64,000 nt of DNA from Quercus robur (taxonomy: Eukaryota > Streptophyta > Magnoliopsida > Fagales > Fagaceae): contig NC_065539.1 of assembly GCF_932294415.1 (NCBI RefSeq), positions 47,592,501 to 47,656,500 on the forward strand. The letters are read 5' to 3'. The notes beneath the pieces were generated by a model. It was given only the letters and a program-made list of their open reading frames with translations. It made no database searches and was not told where the DNA came from. Each line of letters opens with the position of its first letter. Within the stretch, counting starts at the first letter, position 1. Both the position numbers and the translations under genes were made by a program. This document shows positions 9,515 to 20,414 of this stretch, one piece after another.

Positions 9515-10380
9515 CCTTCTATGTGATTGTGGGTGGGTTACTACTGGAGTGGCAAGTTAAAAACAAGTTCCATCAATTTACTTAACATTAATAATAATAA
9601 TAATAATAATATATACTTCAGTACATGTGCTTGATACCTTGGTAATGAAAGAAAAAGAAAGTATAGTGGTAAACAAAAAGTTAAGAGCATAGGCCACGTG
9701 GTTGGTGGAAATGAATTGATACTAAAGATAAGTTTGAAAAATATTCAACACTTTTGAGTGTTTCATAGTTCCACCTTGATAACGAAAGAAAAAGAAAGTA
9801 CAGTGGTAAACAAAAAGTTGAGAGCATAGGCCACATGGTTGGTGGAAATGAATTGATACTGAAGACAAGTTTGAAAAATATTCAACACTTATAAGTGTTT
9901 CATAGTTCCACCTAACCATCTGACATCATTGACTAAATATTAGATAAGAAAATTTGAAAGACACAAAGCAAAAAGCACACAGTTGTAGTGCATTAGTAGT
10001 GAAGAAACTAAAGACGCAAGAAAAAAGAAGAAGAAGAAGGAGAATAAAGAAGTTGCAATGGCAGCTACAATGGGGAGGAATGGGATCTATATTAGAAAAG
10101 GGTATAGAAGGGAAAAAAATGAAAGATTTGGAGCACAGATCTCAGTCATTAAGCACCAAGTCAGTGAGTCATAGACCCATTTTTCTTATCTTCTTCTTCC
10201 TTTTCTTTTTCTTTTTTCTTTTTGTATGTACTGGTCCAAAACATCTTTACTAATCGAAACAGCCAGATTTCGCCGGTACGGCGGGTATTTTTTCCGATAC
10301 AAAACAAGGGGTGTACTTGTATCGGTGCACTGGCCGGTACGGTATATACCGGCCGGTACAGTACGAAATTGACTTCCTTG
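9149..10380. mobile_element. Non-autonomous hAT-like element with 8-bp TSD
   Basis: The 1232-bp element starts CAAGGAAGTTAATACC and ends with the inverse of CAAGGAAGTCAAT. It is flanked on both sides by the 8-mer atccaaac (9141-9148 and 10381-10388). Unit 1 has the same site unoccupied (about 2732-2739 in cccaatatccaaacaaaacc). An 8-bp TSD indicates the hAT superfamily. Subterminal regions are dense in GGTAC/CCGG motifs (9175-9240 and 10270-10365), as in binding sites for a hAT transposase. There is no transposase ORF. The interior holds AT microsatellites and a 137-bp tandem repeat. Confidence 0.88.
9646..9919. repeat. Tandem repeat, 137 bp x 2, inside the hAT-like element
   Basis: Two close copies share 'agtggtaaacaaaaagtt', 'gagcataggccac(g/a)tgg' and 'gtttcatagttccacct', with starts at about 9646 and 9783. 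Each contains an imperfect internal hairpin around 'caacactt(t/a)taagtgttt'. No gene. Confidence 0.85.
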
Positions 10381-10388
10381 ATCCAAAC

Positions 10389-10750
10389 AAAACCCAATAC
10401 CTAAATAAAACCCAAAATCCAATAAGATATTATTTTTTTAAAAATACCATCTTGCTACAATACCATCATATTTATAAGATGGTACTGTAACACAATGGTA
10501 ATTTTTTTTCTAATTTGACTTTCGAATAATGCACACTTTTAAGGTTTGGATGCTATAAATTTACAATTTTTTTTTTAGGAGGGGGGAGGGGTGGGGTTAA
10601 CAATCCCCAATGCCAATTAATGCTTAAAGAAACTTAAATTATACAAAATCTGATAAAGAGATAATTTCATGTATTGACAAAAAAAAATATGTAAATACAT
10701 AAAATCTTACAATTTTATTTTACGAGTTTTCTTATTTTGAAATTATTGCA
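10389..10750. repeat. Unit 2 leader block, paralogous to 2740-3245
   Basis: Non-coding sequence matching unit 1 from 'aaaacccaatacctaaat' through 'gataaagagataatttcatg' to 'gaaattattgcatgat'. It lacks the M1 MITE of unit 1 and is interrupted on its right by the solo LTR at 10755. It then resumes at 11487. Confidence 0.85.
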
Positions 10751-10754
10751 TGAT

Positions 10755-11486
10755 TGTGTGGGGTCCAAGGACCGAGAAGAATCAAGATAGTTGGTATCCT
10801 GTGAAGACCCGAAAGGGTAAACGAGCTCCGAGGACTCCGCCCACCCGAGGAGAGTAAGAGAATTAGGACAATTGGTATCTTGTGAAGACCCAAGGAGAGG
10901 AGAAAAGACAACAATGGGGGCAAGGATGGTGGGTGGAAGTTTCCTAAAGGATATATCTCCCACCTCCGCATTCAATGCCCTACACCAACTTTATCGGCTA
11001 CATTAATGTGGAAATGACCTCTAAACAGTAACTTCACAGCTAGCAGCCCTTTCTACCACCTTTAGTAGAGTCCTGATGGGACAAGTATCTTGAGAAATGC
11101 CCTGTGACATACAAGTGGAGGGCTAGGATGCATGGAAAAGGGATATAAAAAGGAAGGGAACCCCCCAAAAAAAAGGGGATGAACATTTTAAGGACCATTA
11201 GAACAGGAAAGAGAACGGTGAATAGCCTAGTGTAAAACATAAACTGAATTTATATACAAGAAGTTAATCCTCAAACTTGGCCGAGAAGGATATTATCCTT
11301 AATTGTGGTTTAAATCACATCAATCTAATACTTTGGGCTCTTCGGGCTTAAGCTTGGGCTTAGTGTAGTATTGCACTTGGACTTGTTTCTCAATCTCTCA
11401 AAAAATTCTATTATTTGGGCTTAATTTAAACAACAAGGTATCATTGATCTAAGTGGACTAAGGCCTTTATTTTTTGAGCACTTACA
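10755..11486. mobile_element. Solo LTR (TG..CA, 732 bp) with perfect 5-bp TSD
   Basis: Starts TGTGTGGGGTCCAAGG and ends GAGCACTTACA. It is flanked by atgat on both sides (10750-10754 and 11487-11491). The paralogous site in unit 1 (about 3236-3250, gcatgataatctcatt) is unoccupied. The TG..CA ends with a 5-bp TSD and no internal retroviral-type genes fit a solo LTR left by LTR-LTR recombination. ORFs inside are not meaningful. The family (Copia or Gypsy) cannot be told from the LTR alone. Confidence 0.87.
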
Positions 11487-11619
11487 ATGATAATCTCATT
11501 ATCAATGATAGAAGTTATATCTCTTTCAAAATTTTAGTTAAATAAAAATTTTCTTGAGCTTTTTTTTCTTTTTTTTTGGTAAGGGTCTAATATATTGTTA
11601 AGGGGACCAAAGTTCAACT

Positions 11620-11770
11620 AAAAGAAATTGAAACTAGTGAGGAACATGCCACATAGATGGCCTCTACAAAATGATTTAGTCCCCCAGGGAATACTGTCCT
11701 TAGTAGATGAGAGGGAATCTATACATGTGTTAGAATCACTTTCTATAATTACTCTTTTATTTCATCAGCA
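11620..11770 (-). pseudogene. Decayed LINE RNase H remnant, unit 2
   Basis: This is the counterpart of the remnant at 6282-6601. It still matches over 'aaatgatttagt', 'gaacatgccacat' and 'gaatcactttctataatta', but the frame is broken. It shows the LINE piece was in place before the UGT locus duplicated. Confidence 0.5.
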
Positions 11771-11842
11771 AACATACAATCTCATTAGCAATGTTATGGT
11801 CACTTAGTCTTGTAGCTTATATGATGCTTCACATCAGCAAAC

Positions 11843-13219
11843 CTATACTCTTTTAACAACAACATTAACTTCATCAATCTCATCCACAAAAGCTTTGAGA
11901 TTGTTATAGGAAGAAGAACCAACTTCGTTGGCAGCCTTCATAGCCAACTCCTTCCATTTCTTGGCATTCCTTTTAATTACTTCCCTTCTTTCTCCATCTC
12001 CCACAACCAGTTCCAAGCATCTCTTAATCTCATCACCTTCAACAATCCCATCCTTATTCACTGTCACCCTCACTCCTGTCTTCCACACATCTTCAATTAG
12101 CTTCGCATTTGTCCCTTGATCAGACCACTGTGGAAATGCTACCATTGGCACCCCTAAAACCAAACTCTCCAAAGTTGAATTCCACCCACAATGTGTCACA
12201 AAGCATCCTAGTGAAGGATGTGACAAAACCTCCACTTGGGAACACCATGGCACTATCATTCCCATTTGTTCCAATTCCTCTCTACAACTCAACTTCTCTT
12301 CTTCCCCACTTTCCTTAGCTCTTATGACCCACAAGAAGGGCCTCCCAAAATCCAACAATCCGCGTGCAATTTCCTCCATTTGTTGCTTTTTTAACACCAA
12401 TAAGCTTCCAAATGAAACATAAATGACCGATGATTTGGACTTCGAGTTGAGCCATTTGATGTAATTTTTGGAGCCATTAGATGGATCTCTTCCATCCAAA
12501 ATAGCATATGGAACTAGCGGTCCAACTGCAACCAAATTAAGTTTTTCAAGTGCTTTTAAAGCCTCGGGCTCTAGTTCATCAAAAGTATTTACAAGAACTC
12601 TAGGATTGCTCTCCTTTTCAAGCACTTCAAATTGGGTTTGAATTGTAGCGGGTGCAGAAGCATAAGGGTTTGAATTAAGCAAGAAGGAGGGAAGGTCACG
12701 AGTAGCGAGTAATGGCAAACCCGGTAACTGTACCGAACAGGAGGGCCGATCATCGCTGTCGTTCCCAATAACATCGGCAAAACCATTGTAATAGTAGTAA
12801 TATATGTCAAAAACCATTGCAGGCTGAATCCAAAGAAGGGCAGAAGGAAGATGAAGCTCACGAGCCACGTCAGCAACCCAAGGTAGAAACGTTGTATAGA
12901 CTATGCACTGTTTATTGGCGGTGGAGACAATGAGGTCAGTGAGAGCTTTGGAGCCATTGCACTTGATCTGATCCCCTTGTTTTTGGGCATCTTCCATAGG
13001 TACAACTCCGTCATCATAGCCATCAGAGAAGGTGGCGAATGACAAGCCGTCAGGAGGAGGGCTTTTGATCATGCCTCGATGGTGGGCGCCAACGGCAGTG
13101 AAGAAGGTGACATGCACTCCCAAGCGAATGAGGCGCTCTGCGAATTGGAAGGCAGGGTTTATATGGCCTTGTAAAGGATATGTGACTATGACAAATTGGT
13201 TTTGCTGGTGCTTCAACAT
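11843..13219 (-). CDS. UDP-glycosyltransferase, UGT75-type (copy 2)
   Basis: Intronless, 458 residues, about nine residues in ten the same as copy 1 by eye. The N-terminal TYPLQGHINP places the catalytic His at residue 19. The PSPG box at residues 325-368 begins WCSQ, contains HCGWNS and ends FPQWSDQ with the usual Trp at position 41 and Gln at 44, so it is canonical for UDP-glucose use. I start at the ATG at 13219, aligned with copy 1; the frame extends upstream only to a TTG. The region after DGYDDGVV differs from copy 1 by a small in-frame indel, and the segment at about residues 195-215 is also diverged, the most likely places for acceptor differences. The frame is open throughout. Transcribed in the same direction as copy 1, with the two starts 5.2 kb apart. 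Confidence 0.94.
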   Translation of the reverse strand: MLKHQQNQFVIVTYPLQGHINPAFQFAERLIRLGVHVTFFTAVGAHHRGMIKSPPPDGLSFATFSDGYDDGVVPMEDAQKQGDQIKCNGSKALTDLIVSTANKQCIVYTTFLPWVADVARELHLPSALLWIQPAMVFDIYYYYYNGFADVIGNDSDDRPSCSVQLPGLPLLATRDLPSFLLNSNPYASAPATIQTQFEVLEKESNPRVLVNTFDELEPEALKALEKLNLVAVGPLVPYAILDGRDPSNGSKNYIKWLNSKSKSSVIYVSFGSLLVLKKQQMEEIARGLLDFGRPFLWVIRAKESGEEEKLSCREELEQMGMIVPWCSQVEVLSHPSLGCFVTHCGWNSTLESLVLGVPMVAFPQWSDQGTNAKLIEDVWKTGVRVTVNKDGIVEGDEIKRCLELVVGDGERREVIKRNAKKWKELAMKAANEVGSSSYNNLKAFVDEIDEVNVVVKRV

Positions 13220-13298
13220 GATTATTTGATAATTGATATGGGTTGTGAATATTCTAAACAAAAAACAGAATAGTTGTATTGTACTTGAGATTTGTGAG

Positions 13299-13307
13299 AT
13301 TTATATA
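13299..13307 (-). promoter_or_regulatory. TATA box of UGT copy 2
   Basis: The minus strand reads TATATAAAT about 80 bases before the ATG at 13219, as in copy 1, which suggests both copies kept their core promoter. Confidence 0.65.
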
Positions 13308-14494
13308 GAAGGATCAATGTATATGAGGATGGACAAGGCTTAAAAATGGAGCAAAAATTTTTAGCTTCTATGTCACAATTTTTATCACAATAATATACAT
13401 GATAAATTATAAGTGGTTGAAAAAAAAATAATTAATAAATACATAAAAAAGTGATATATACTCAATCATAATGTAAAATAATTATAACAAAAATTGTAAA
13501 ATTCTTTGTATAATTAAAAATTTCGTACAAAAGTGGACTGAGTAAGAGTATCCATGACGTTTGCAGTGACGATTTGGAGAAGGTGGGGCTTTGTGATTTA
13601 ACTTATTCTTCTTGAAGTTGGTCTGACAAAAACAATTCAATGGATCCATCCAACTTGTGTCTCCTGGATGCATGCATCTACAGCTTTTCTGCGTGGGCCC
13701 CAATATCTAAAGCACTAGTTTTCTTCACCCGATGGGCGAAAGCGTCGTGTTTGACTGACCTGGCATTGTATTGGGCAAGAGTACACGTTTGAGCCTAATG
13801 GAAGCGGTGAAAGGCTTTAAAAATATTTTTTAAGACGTTGATTTGAGCATTAGCATCCAGGATTTAGAATCTATCTTATTTTACAATTTTAAAAATTATT
13901 TTATTTATTATATCATATTATTTAACATTATATTTATATTCTAATTTATATTTTACCATACAACACATTAAAATATATAATATTAGCATTACACTTGTAC
14001 GATGCACGGCTTAATCAAAATTTATATGTAAATAATTTTTTTATTTATTTACTTAAAATAAATAATAAAAGTAAATGAATATTTTACTTTTAAGTTGCAT
14101 AATGAATGCATGTTGTGTGAGACTAAGGTATCATAAAATATATATATATATATATATAATTGAATGGAAGATGTTAGAGGTATCTAAAAAAAAAAATATA
14201 TATATATATATATAATGATTTTTAATAATATATTGAACTTTAAGGCTCAATTAATCACATATATTTAAATGGAAAACCCTTGAATTTAATAGTTAAAAAC
14301 TATTCAAAACAATAATTGAAATCGTGTTTAACTAAAGCCTCAATTCAATAATTAAGAATAATCTAAATTATTAAACATTTAAAAATTTGAAGTACAAAGA
14401 GACACATGAGAATTTAATTTTTGTCCTTCAGAGCTTGGAAGAAGGCACTGAAAGTTGAGTGAGTTTCATCCTACCAAGTTTAAGTTTAAACTTA
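13308..14494. other. Promoter region of UGT copy 2 and AT-rich intergenic DNA
   Basis: Up to about 13860 it matches the promoter of copy 1, with deletions. From 13860 to 14494 it is AT-rich with AT microsatellites (14137-14158 and 14195-14213) and holds no recognisable gene or element. Confidence 0.55.
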
Positions 14495-14890
14495 AAGTTT
14501 AAGTCTTGTGCATTACATGCTACATGTGTGTGTATATGCATGAAAAATTATATGAATTTAATATTTATTGTAGCTAAAAAAAAAAAAAAAAAATCATTTA
14601 TTGTAGAAAAGAGGTGGTGTAATCTTACCCCTGTCTAGCTAACTCTTATTATAATCCCTCTGTGTAGCGTGTGTATATGCATGAAAAATTATCTGAATTT
14701 AACATTTATTGTAGAAAAGAAGTGGTGTAGTCTTACCCATGTCTAGCTAATTCTTGTTATAATCCCTTCATGCAACGTGTGTATATGCATGAAAAATGAT
14801 ATAAATTTAACATTTATTGTAGAATAGAGGTGGTATAGTCTTAACCCATGTCTAGCTAATTTTTGTTATAATCCCTTTGTTTTGCAGGGA
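14495..14890. repeat. Minisatellite-like tandem repeat, about 110-bp unit (longer array)
   Basis: Three to four copies of the unit seen at 126-310. Starts are near 14596, 14703 and 14812 with a partial copy before them, interrupted by an A-run at 14578-14593. Copy number is higher than in the paralogous block. Confidence 0.8.
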
Positions 14891-15514
14891 GAGAGAGAAA
14901 CCATTCTTTTGAAAGAGGAAAAAAAAAAAAAAGTCAGCGTATAATAAATAATAACTAAGATATTAATCTTTGGAAGTGGTATCTCATATGGATTAGTATT
15001 TCAATTGTGGCTTTTGGTAGTTAGAAATTAGCGCATAGTAGTTAATAATTAGAAAATTACTTTGAAATTTTTTTAAACCAATCCCTTAAAAAAGTTTTAG
15101 TGGAGTTGAAATCACATTAATAAATCATCTTTCTATTCAATATTTATTTTTAAATCATGTTAATAAAAAGTTACTGATAAAACTATTATTAGTAAACATT
15201 TTTTAGGCTAATCTATTTAGTTTTGTTGCCAAATTTATATAAACTCTTTTATTTTATTTTATTTTATTTTTCCAAAGAATATAACACAACCAAAAACCTA
15301 TATACAAAATTTACATTCAATATAAAGATTATAATCAAACTTATTCATAATTTAAAATTATGAAAATAACACAAATTATAAATTAAGATATAAATTTAGA
15401 AAAAGAACAAAGAACAAACCTATTTGTTTTCTTTATCACTTTGAGAGATGAAAGTGTGAGTATGTAACTAAAACTTGAACCCATTATTGTAGAAGAGAAT
15501 AAATGAGTACAAAA
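14595..15514. repeat. Block P' left part (paralogue of about 126-945)
   Basis: Colinear with block P, including 'ttgcagggagagagagaaac', 'gtttgttttctttatcac' and the run up to gagtacaaaa, where the 9.6-kb retrotransposon interrupts it. The match continues on the other side at 25126. No gene. Confidence 0.88.
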
Positions 15515-16542
15515 TGTTAGGACATATGTGATTTACTTGTTACGAACATATGTCACTATTTTATGTAATTGGCTAATCCTTTAACAAAATGCACTATACT
15601 TGTAATTTGATAGATCTAGGATGTGTTTAATACTTCAAGAAATTTGTTTCAAGATCAAGTGTTAAAACCATGTAAGTTTGTCCAAGATTCAAGCTGAAGA
15701 ACTGTTGTTCATTAAAGCTCGACAACTAGCTCAATAGCTAGCTATCTATTGAGACCTGTAGAGCTGTTCAGCCCCGTGGCTTGACAACAGCTCGACAGAT
15801 AGGGTATCTGTCGAGGTTTATGAAAAACAGAATTTCAATTCTGTTTTGACTCTAATCCGTGGTTATGTGTTTGGGCTTTCTTTTCTCACAACTCTAAACA
15901 TATAAAATGATTATTTTAAGGGTCATCATAGTGTTCACAAGTTGCACAAGTGTTAAGCAAAATTTGTTCAAGCAATTTGTAACCGGAAACACAGTTTTAC
16001 CCTAATTCATCATTCTTATGAAGAAATTGCTGTGTTTGTACACCGTAAGGTTTTGTGACCAAGCATCTTCTTAATCTTCATCATTAGGATGAACTGAAGA
16101 ACTTTGCAGCCAACAACCTTCTCTAGTTGGTGATTAAAGTCGCGTACTGGGATCCGCGCAATTGGTTAGTCACGTACTTGGGAGCTGTGCATCAAAAGGA
16201 GAAATTGTCACTACAGAACAAGTCCAATTGGGTGTTGGGGTAAGGGTTCAACTGTAGATTGGTATAAGGTACTGGGATTCATTTACTTGTAACCACTAGT
16301 TGTGATAATAGTGGAATTTCGGGAGTAGTAACCTAAAAATCACCCGATGGGGTTTTTGCCGTGTTGGTTTTCCCCATTCGTAAAAAAATCACCGTGTCAA
16401 ATTTATTTTCCGCTGCATACTTAGTTTATTGGTGATTTTTTTGTACTACCACGCGTTTGCATGTCAATTAACTTAATTAATTCACTTGACTAAATTAATT
16501 GGTTAAATCATCACAAAGGGTCAATTCGTTTTTGGCCTATCA
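15515..16542 (+). repeat. 5' LTR of the 9.6-kb element
   Basis: 1028 bp, starts TGTTAGGACATATGTGATT and ends GGCCTATCA. It contains a perfect 11-bp inverted repeat CTCGACAGATA-ggg-TATCTGTCGAG at 15791-15815; the 3' LTR has the same with one change. Confidence 0.92.
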
Positions 16543-16543
16543 A

Positions 16544-16557
16544 GTAGTATCAGAGCA
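16544..16557 (+). other. Primer binding site (initiator Met tRNA type)
   Basis: TAGTATCAGAGCA, one base from the usual TGGTATCAGAGC, begins two bases after the 5' LTR end, where minus-strand DNA synthesis would be primed. Confidence 0.8.
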
Positions 16558-16615
16558 AGCACACTCTGATTAGGGTTAATCTTTGTTGTGTTTGATCCAT
16601 TGACCCTTGTTTGTC

Positions 16616-17734
16616 ATGAATAGAGGACAGTCATTAATCATACCTCCTTTATTTTATGGCACTAACTATGCATACTGAAAAGTACGCATGAGAGCTTTCT
16701 TACAGTCTCTAGATGAAAAGGTGTGGGAAGATCAAGGCGGCAAGATTGGCTGGACCAAGCCAAAGGAAGCGCCGGCCGATTAGGATAATGCCAAGATCAA
16801 GGCGGCAAACTTCAACAGCAGGGCATTGAATGCTTTATTCAATGCAGTCACCAATGACGAGTTCAAGAAGATATCCTCTACTGAAACTGGTAAGGAGGCA
16901 TGGACCATCCTCTAGACAACCTATGAAGGAACTAAGGCTGTTAAGGACTCGAAACTTCAAAGGCTCACTACAAGCTTCGAAGAGATTAAGATGGAGGAGG
17001 ATGAGTCATTCGATGAGTTCTATGTCAAGCTCAAGGACATAGTGAACTCAGCCTTCAATCTTGGGGAAACCATTCCTGAACCCAAGATTGTGAGGAAAGT
17101 GCTCAGATCTCTGCCCGAGAGATTCCATGCCAAGATTACGGCGATCAAGGAATTAAAGGATATTGACAAGATTCCTTTGACAGAGCTAGTTGGTAATTTG
17201 CAGGCCTACGAGCTAGGCTTAACAAGAATTGGCAAGTCGGGTAAGGGCAAGAGCATGGCATTGAACGCCAAGAGCAGTGACACTGATGAGTCTTCAGATG
17301 ATGAGGATTCTAAGATGAAGTCCTACATCACCAGGCAATTCAAGAAGTTCATGAAGAATACCAATGAGAAGGGCTTCAACAAGGACCGTAGGCAATCCAG
17401 TTCTTCTCAGTTCAAAAGCCATGACAAAGGGAAGAAGGATGCTAGGGATAGCGATCAGTACACTATTCCCATAGGACCTAAGTGCTTTGGGTGTCAAGGC
17501 TTCGATCTCATGAAACAGGAGTGTCCTACATATCTTAAGAGCATTGGGAAGAGTAAGGCACTTGCTGCTACCTTGAGCGACACTGAGCCTGAGGATGATT
17601 CAGGACAACAGAATCTTGAATGCCTTCACTGCCACTGTCAATCCTACTGATGGGATTGTTGAAGATGTGGATGAAGAAGAGGAATTGGTGGAGTCCAAGT
17701 TTGAGAAGATAGATGATCAAGATGATATCCATAC
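16616..17734 (+). pseudogene. Copia-type gag, N-terminal part (broken)
   Basis: Starts at ATG 16616. The frame shows the UBN2/Copia gag core, with 'LQSLDEKVWE' early and then FDEFYVKLKD and PEPKIVRKVL, the particle-forming domain. Three in-frame stops interrupt the part before 16991, and a frameshift near 17600 ends the longest open piece at 17650. The first zinc-knuckle-like motif (CFGCQGFDLMKQEC) has lost its His. The remaining acidic stretch runs up to 17734, where a solo LTR splits it. In such elements the protein packages RNA in cytoplasmic particles; this copy cannot make it intact. Confidence 0.85.
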
Positions 17735-18800
17735 TGTAACACCCCAAACCCATACCAAGGGTTTAGATGCATAACCTATCTTATAAATAATCAGCACTAA
17801 TATAATGGAACAAAGTGTAATTAAATATCCAAAAATAAACTTCAACCCATCAAAATCTTTCCTATGAAATCCATAAAGCAAAAACTTTAACAATAAAGTC
17901 TCCAAATACAATCTCAAAGAGTTCCACAAATAACAAATTTACTATCCTAAGAAAATATACTAAAACAATCCATCAATTAACATAGCTCCAAAAGAAGTCT
18001 TCAATCTATTGCTCCAATGATCTACCACCAAAAGATATTCCATTGCTCTAATCTGAAAGGGTGGAGAAAGGGGGGTGAGCTAGAAGCTCAATAAGAGACT
18101 ACATAACATGAGGTTGTCTTTCAAAACAAAACATTAGTAAAATTGACAAAATATAGTCTTTACAAAACATTTACAAATAGTTTTAACAGTAATATAATAT
18201 ATTCTATAAAACTGTCAAGAATAAAACATTTAACTATAATGCTGTAATCATTAAATAAAATAATAACCACTTTAGTTAGCCAAAATACATTAAATGGGTA
18301 GAAACAATATATTATGACAATAAACAATTTTTCCACTTATAAGATCAATAACAATAAAACCATAGTTCGATATGGAAAACATTAGATATTAGCTAGACAA
18401 AGACATAAACTGCTAAAGACTCGGTAGGTGATTCCCATTGGAAACAATAACACTAACCTCAAGGAGGCAACACTGGCTCCAAAGAGCAAACGATAACACT
18501 GCACCACACCACAATAACACTACATCGGCCGAAGACCAACACTTAACCCTGTGTTGGCAAAGGTTGCAGACTGTCTAGCTAACCATTTAAATACATTATT
18601 ACCTTATTACAATATTGCTAATCATATATCATATAACAACTACTTTCTCAAAAATATAATTTTGAGTCATTCTTAACTTATACAATTTCAAAGTAATATA
18701 CAAGAAATAATTAAATTTAAGTATGTATAAAGCATTGACAATGGTATAAGTTTTTGGAAACTTCATTTTTGCAATCATGTATGTATAAATATAGTTTTAC

Positions 18801-18837
<37 letters not shown>

Positions 18838-19763
18838 GTCTTGAGAGACGTCATGTTCTGAAGTTCACTTACCTCTAGTTACTAAACCAAGCTTCACTTC
18901 AATTGTCTGAAACGATGTCAACTAGAACCTAAATAAGGATTAAATAACTCAATAAGGGCAGATTTTGAATAACCCGAAAGTCCACTGATAAAACAATTCC
19001 TTAGCCATTATGAAGATTTGGCAATATAAAATTTAACATATCTTTCTAAAATACATCATACCTATTCTAGATTTTATATAAACGCAATGTATTCCCCAAA
19101 ACTAAAACCTGTTATACCTATATATACGTGCACATAGACCATCTAAACACCACCCTAGGACATCTACAAGTGTTTAACCTATATAGGATGTGATGCTACT
19201 CCACGTACATAAATGAGGATCAGTTTCAAAATCAAATAAAATAATGCAAGTCTAAAATATACTTCCATGATAACTTCTATTCCAATGCAACTATTATTAT
19301 AATTCTAATATTTTTAAGCAGCCTAGAGACGAAGGTTCCTTAATCAACTATGTGTCCAACGATATCAAAAAGGCTTGCATAAATAGATGTTTACCTCAAT
19401 ACAACAAATTTGTTGTCTGCCCCTAGTAGTGCCACGGTCTTCTATCCTTTCAATTTTGAGAACCCTAATTCTCTACTCCTAATCTTTTATACGCTAACCA
19501 CTGATTTTTTTTTTTTTTTTTCAGCAGGGAACCCTAACTTACTTACACGTTAAAACTAATTCCACTTGGGCTGACATTTAAAGCCCACTAAAAAAAACTT
19601 GAATAAGCTAAACCACAAAATAACTATTCAAGTTATCCTTTTTCTTTTTTTTCTTTTTTAAAATCATAATATAAAAATAATACCACTTCCAAAATAATTT
19701 AAATAATTCATCAACTCCACTCTAGAAGCAATTAAATTAAATATAAGTGAGACAGGTGTTACA
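17735..19763. mobile_element. Solo LTR nested in the Copia gag
   Basis: The 2029-bp insertion is bounded by the inverted ends TGTAACACC and GGTGTTACA, which are common termini of plant Ty3/Gypsy LTRs. Its interior has 'ggggtgagctagaagctcaa', a feature seen in such LTRs, and an AT microsatellite (18808-18833). Removing it together with the five bases tttac restores the gag frame, so catac/tttac is probably a decayed 5-bp TSD. No ORF is seen inside. A different class of element with short inverted ends cannot be fully excluded. Confidence 0.7.
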
Positions 19764-19768
19764 TTTAC

Positions 19769-20414
19769 AACCTATGAGAAATTATACAAGATTTTTGAGA
19801 AACATGAGAAACTTTATAGGCTGACCACCAAGAAGCTCAGTGATGTGGAACTTGATCGTGAAAAGCTTTCCACAAAGTTTGATGAGGCTAATTAGACTAT
19901 TGGAGTACTAAGGTTCGAGAACAATTTCTTGGCTAAGAAGACCAAGAAGTTTGAAGCGGAACTGTTTCAAGTCAGAGCTCAATTAGAAAGGACTTCAAAT
20001 GCAAAGCTTGATGAGATGGTCAGTCTTCAGAAATCTGCTTCTGATTGAACAGGTTTGGGGTATGGTTTCTCTTCTAATCAAGATAAGAAGGAAGCTAAAA
20101 ACCCTAAGGCTAAGAAGGCTAACTCTCAAAAACCTAAACAGAAGAAGCAGCATCTCTGTCATCATTGTGGAGATTCTGGTCATACTCGACTAAATTGCTA
20201 TAAGTGGTTAGCCACTCAACAGAGCAACGGCATGATAGCATTTGGAAGTTAGAATCAGCTTCAACACTCTCTTACTCCCCTTGGAGATCTTGTCAAAGCC
20301 CTCATGTTCCATTCAAACTTGAACAGTTTCAATTCTTCCCCCTCACCGCCGGTTCAAGGGTTCACTCAAAGGAAAAGTTCTTCCAAAGCGTGGAATGAAA
20401 AGGGCTCCAAGTGA
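19769..20414 (+). pseudogene. Copia-type gag, C-terminal part with CCHC knuckle (broken)
   Basis: Continues the gag frame after the nested LTR. A coiled-coil-like stretch (YEKLYKIFEKHEKLYRL) precedes a proper CCHC zinc knuckle CHHCGDSGHTRLNC at about 20154-20195, which binds RNA. It then runs to a stop at 20412. In-frame stops are present (near 19893, 20046 and 20250). No protease follows, where an autonomous Copia would continue into pol. Confidence 0.8.

Noticed and set aside
18000-19700. Gene within the nested insertion
   Set aside because: All frames are short and AT-rich, and the structure is explained by a solo LTR.
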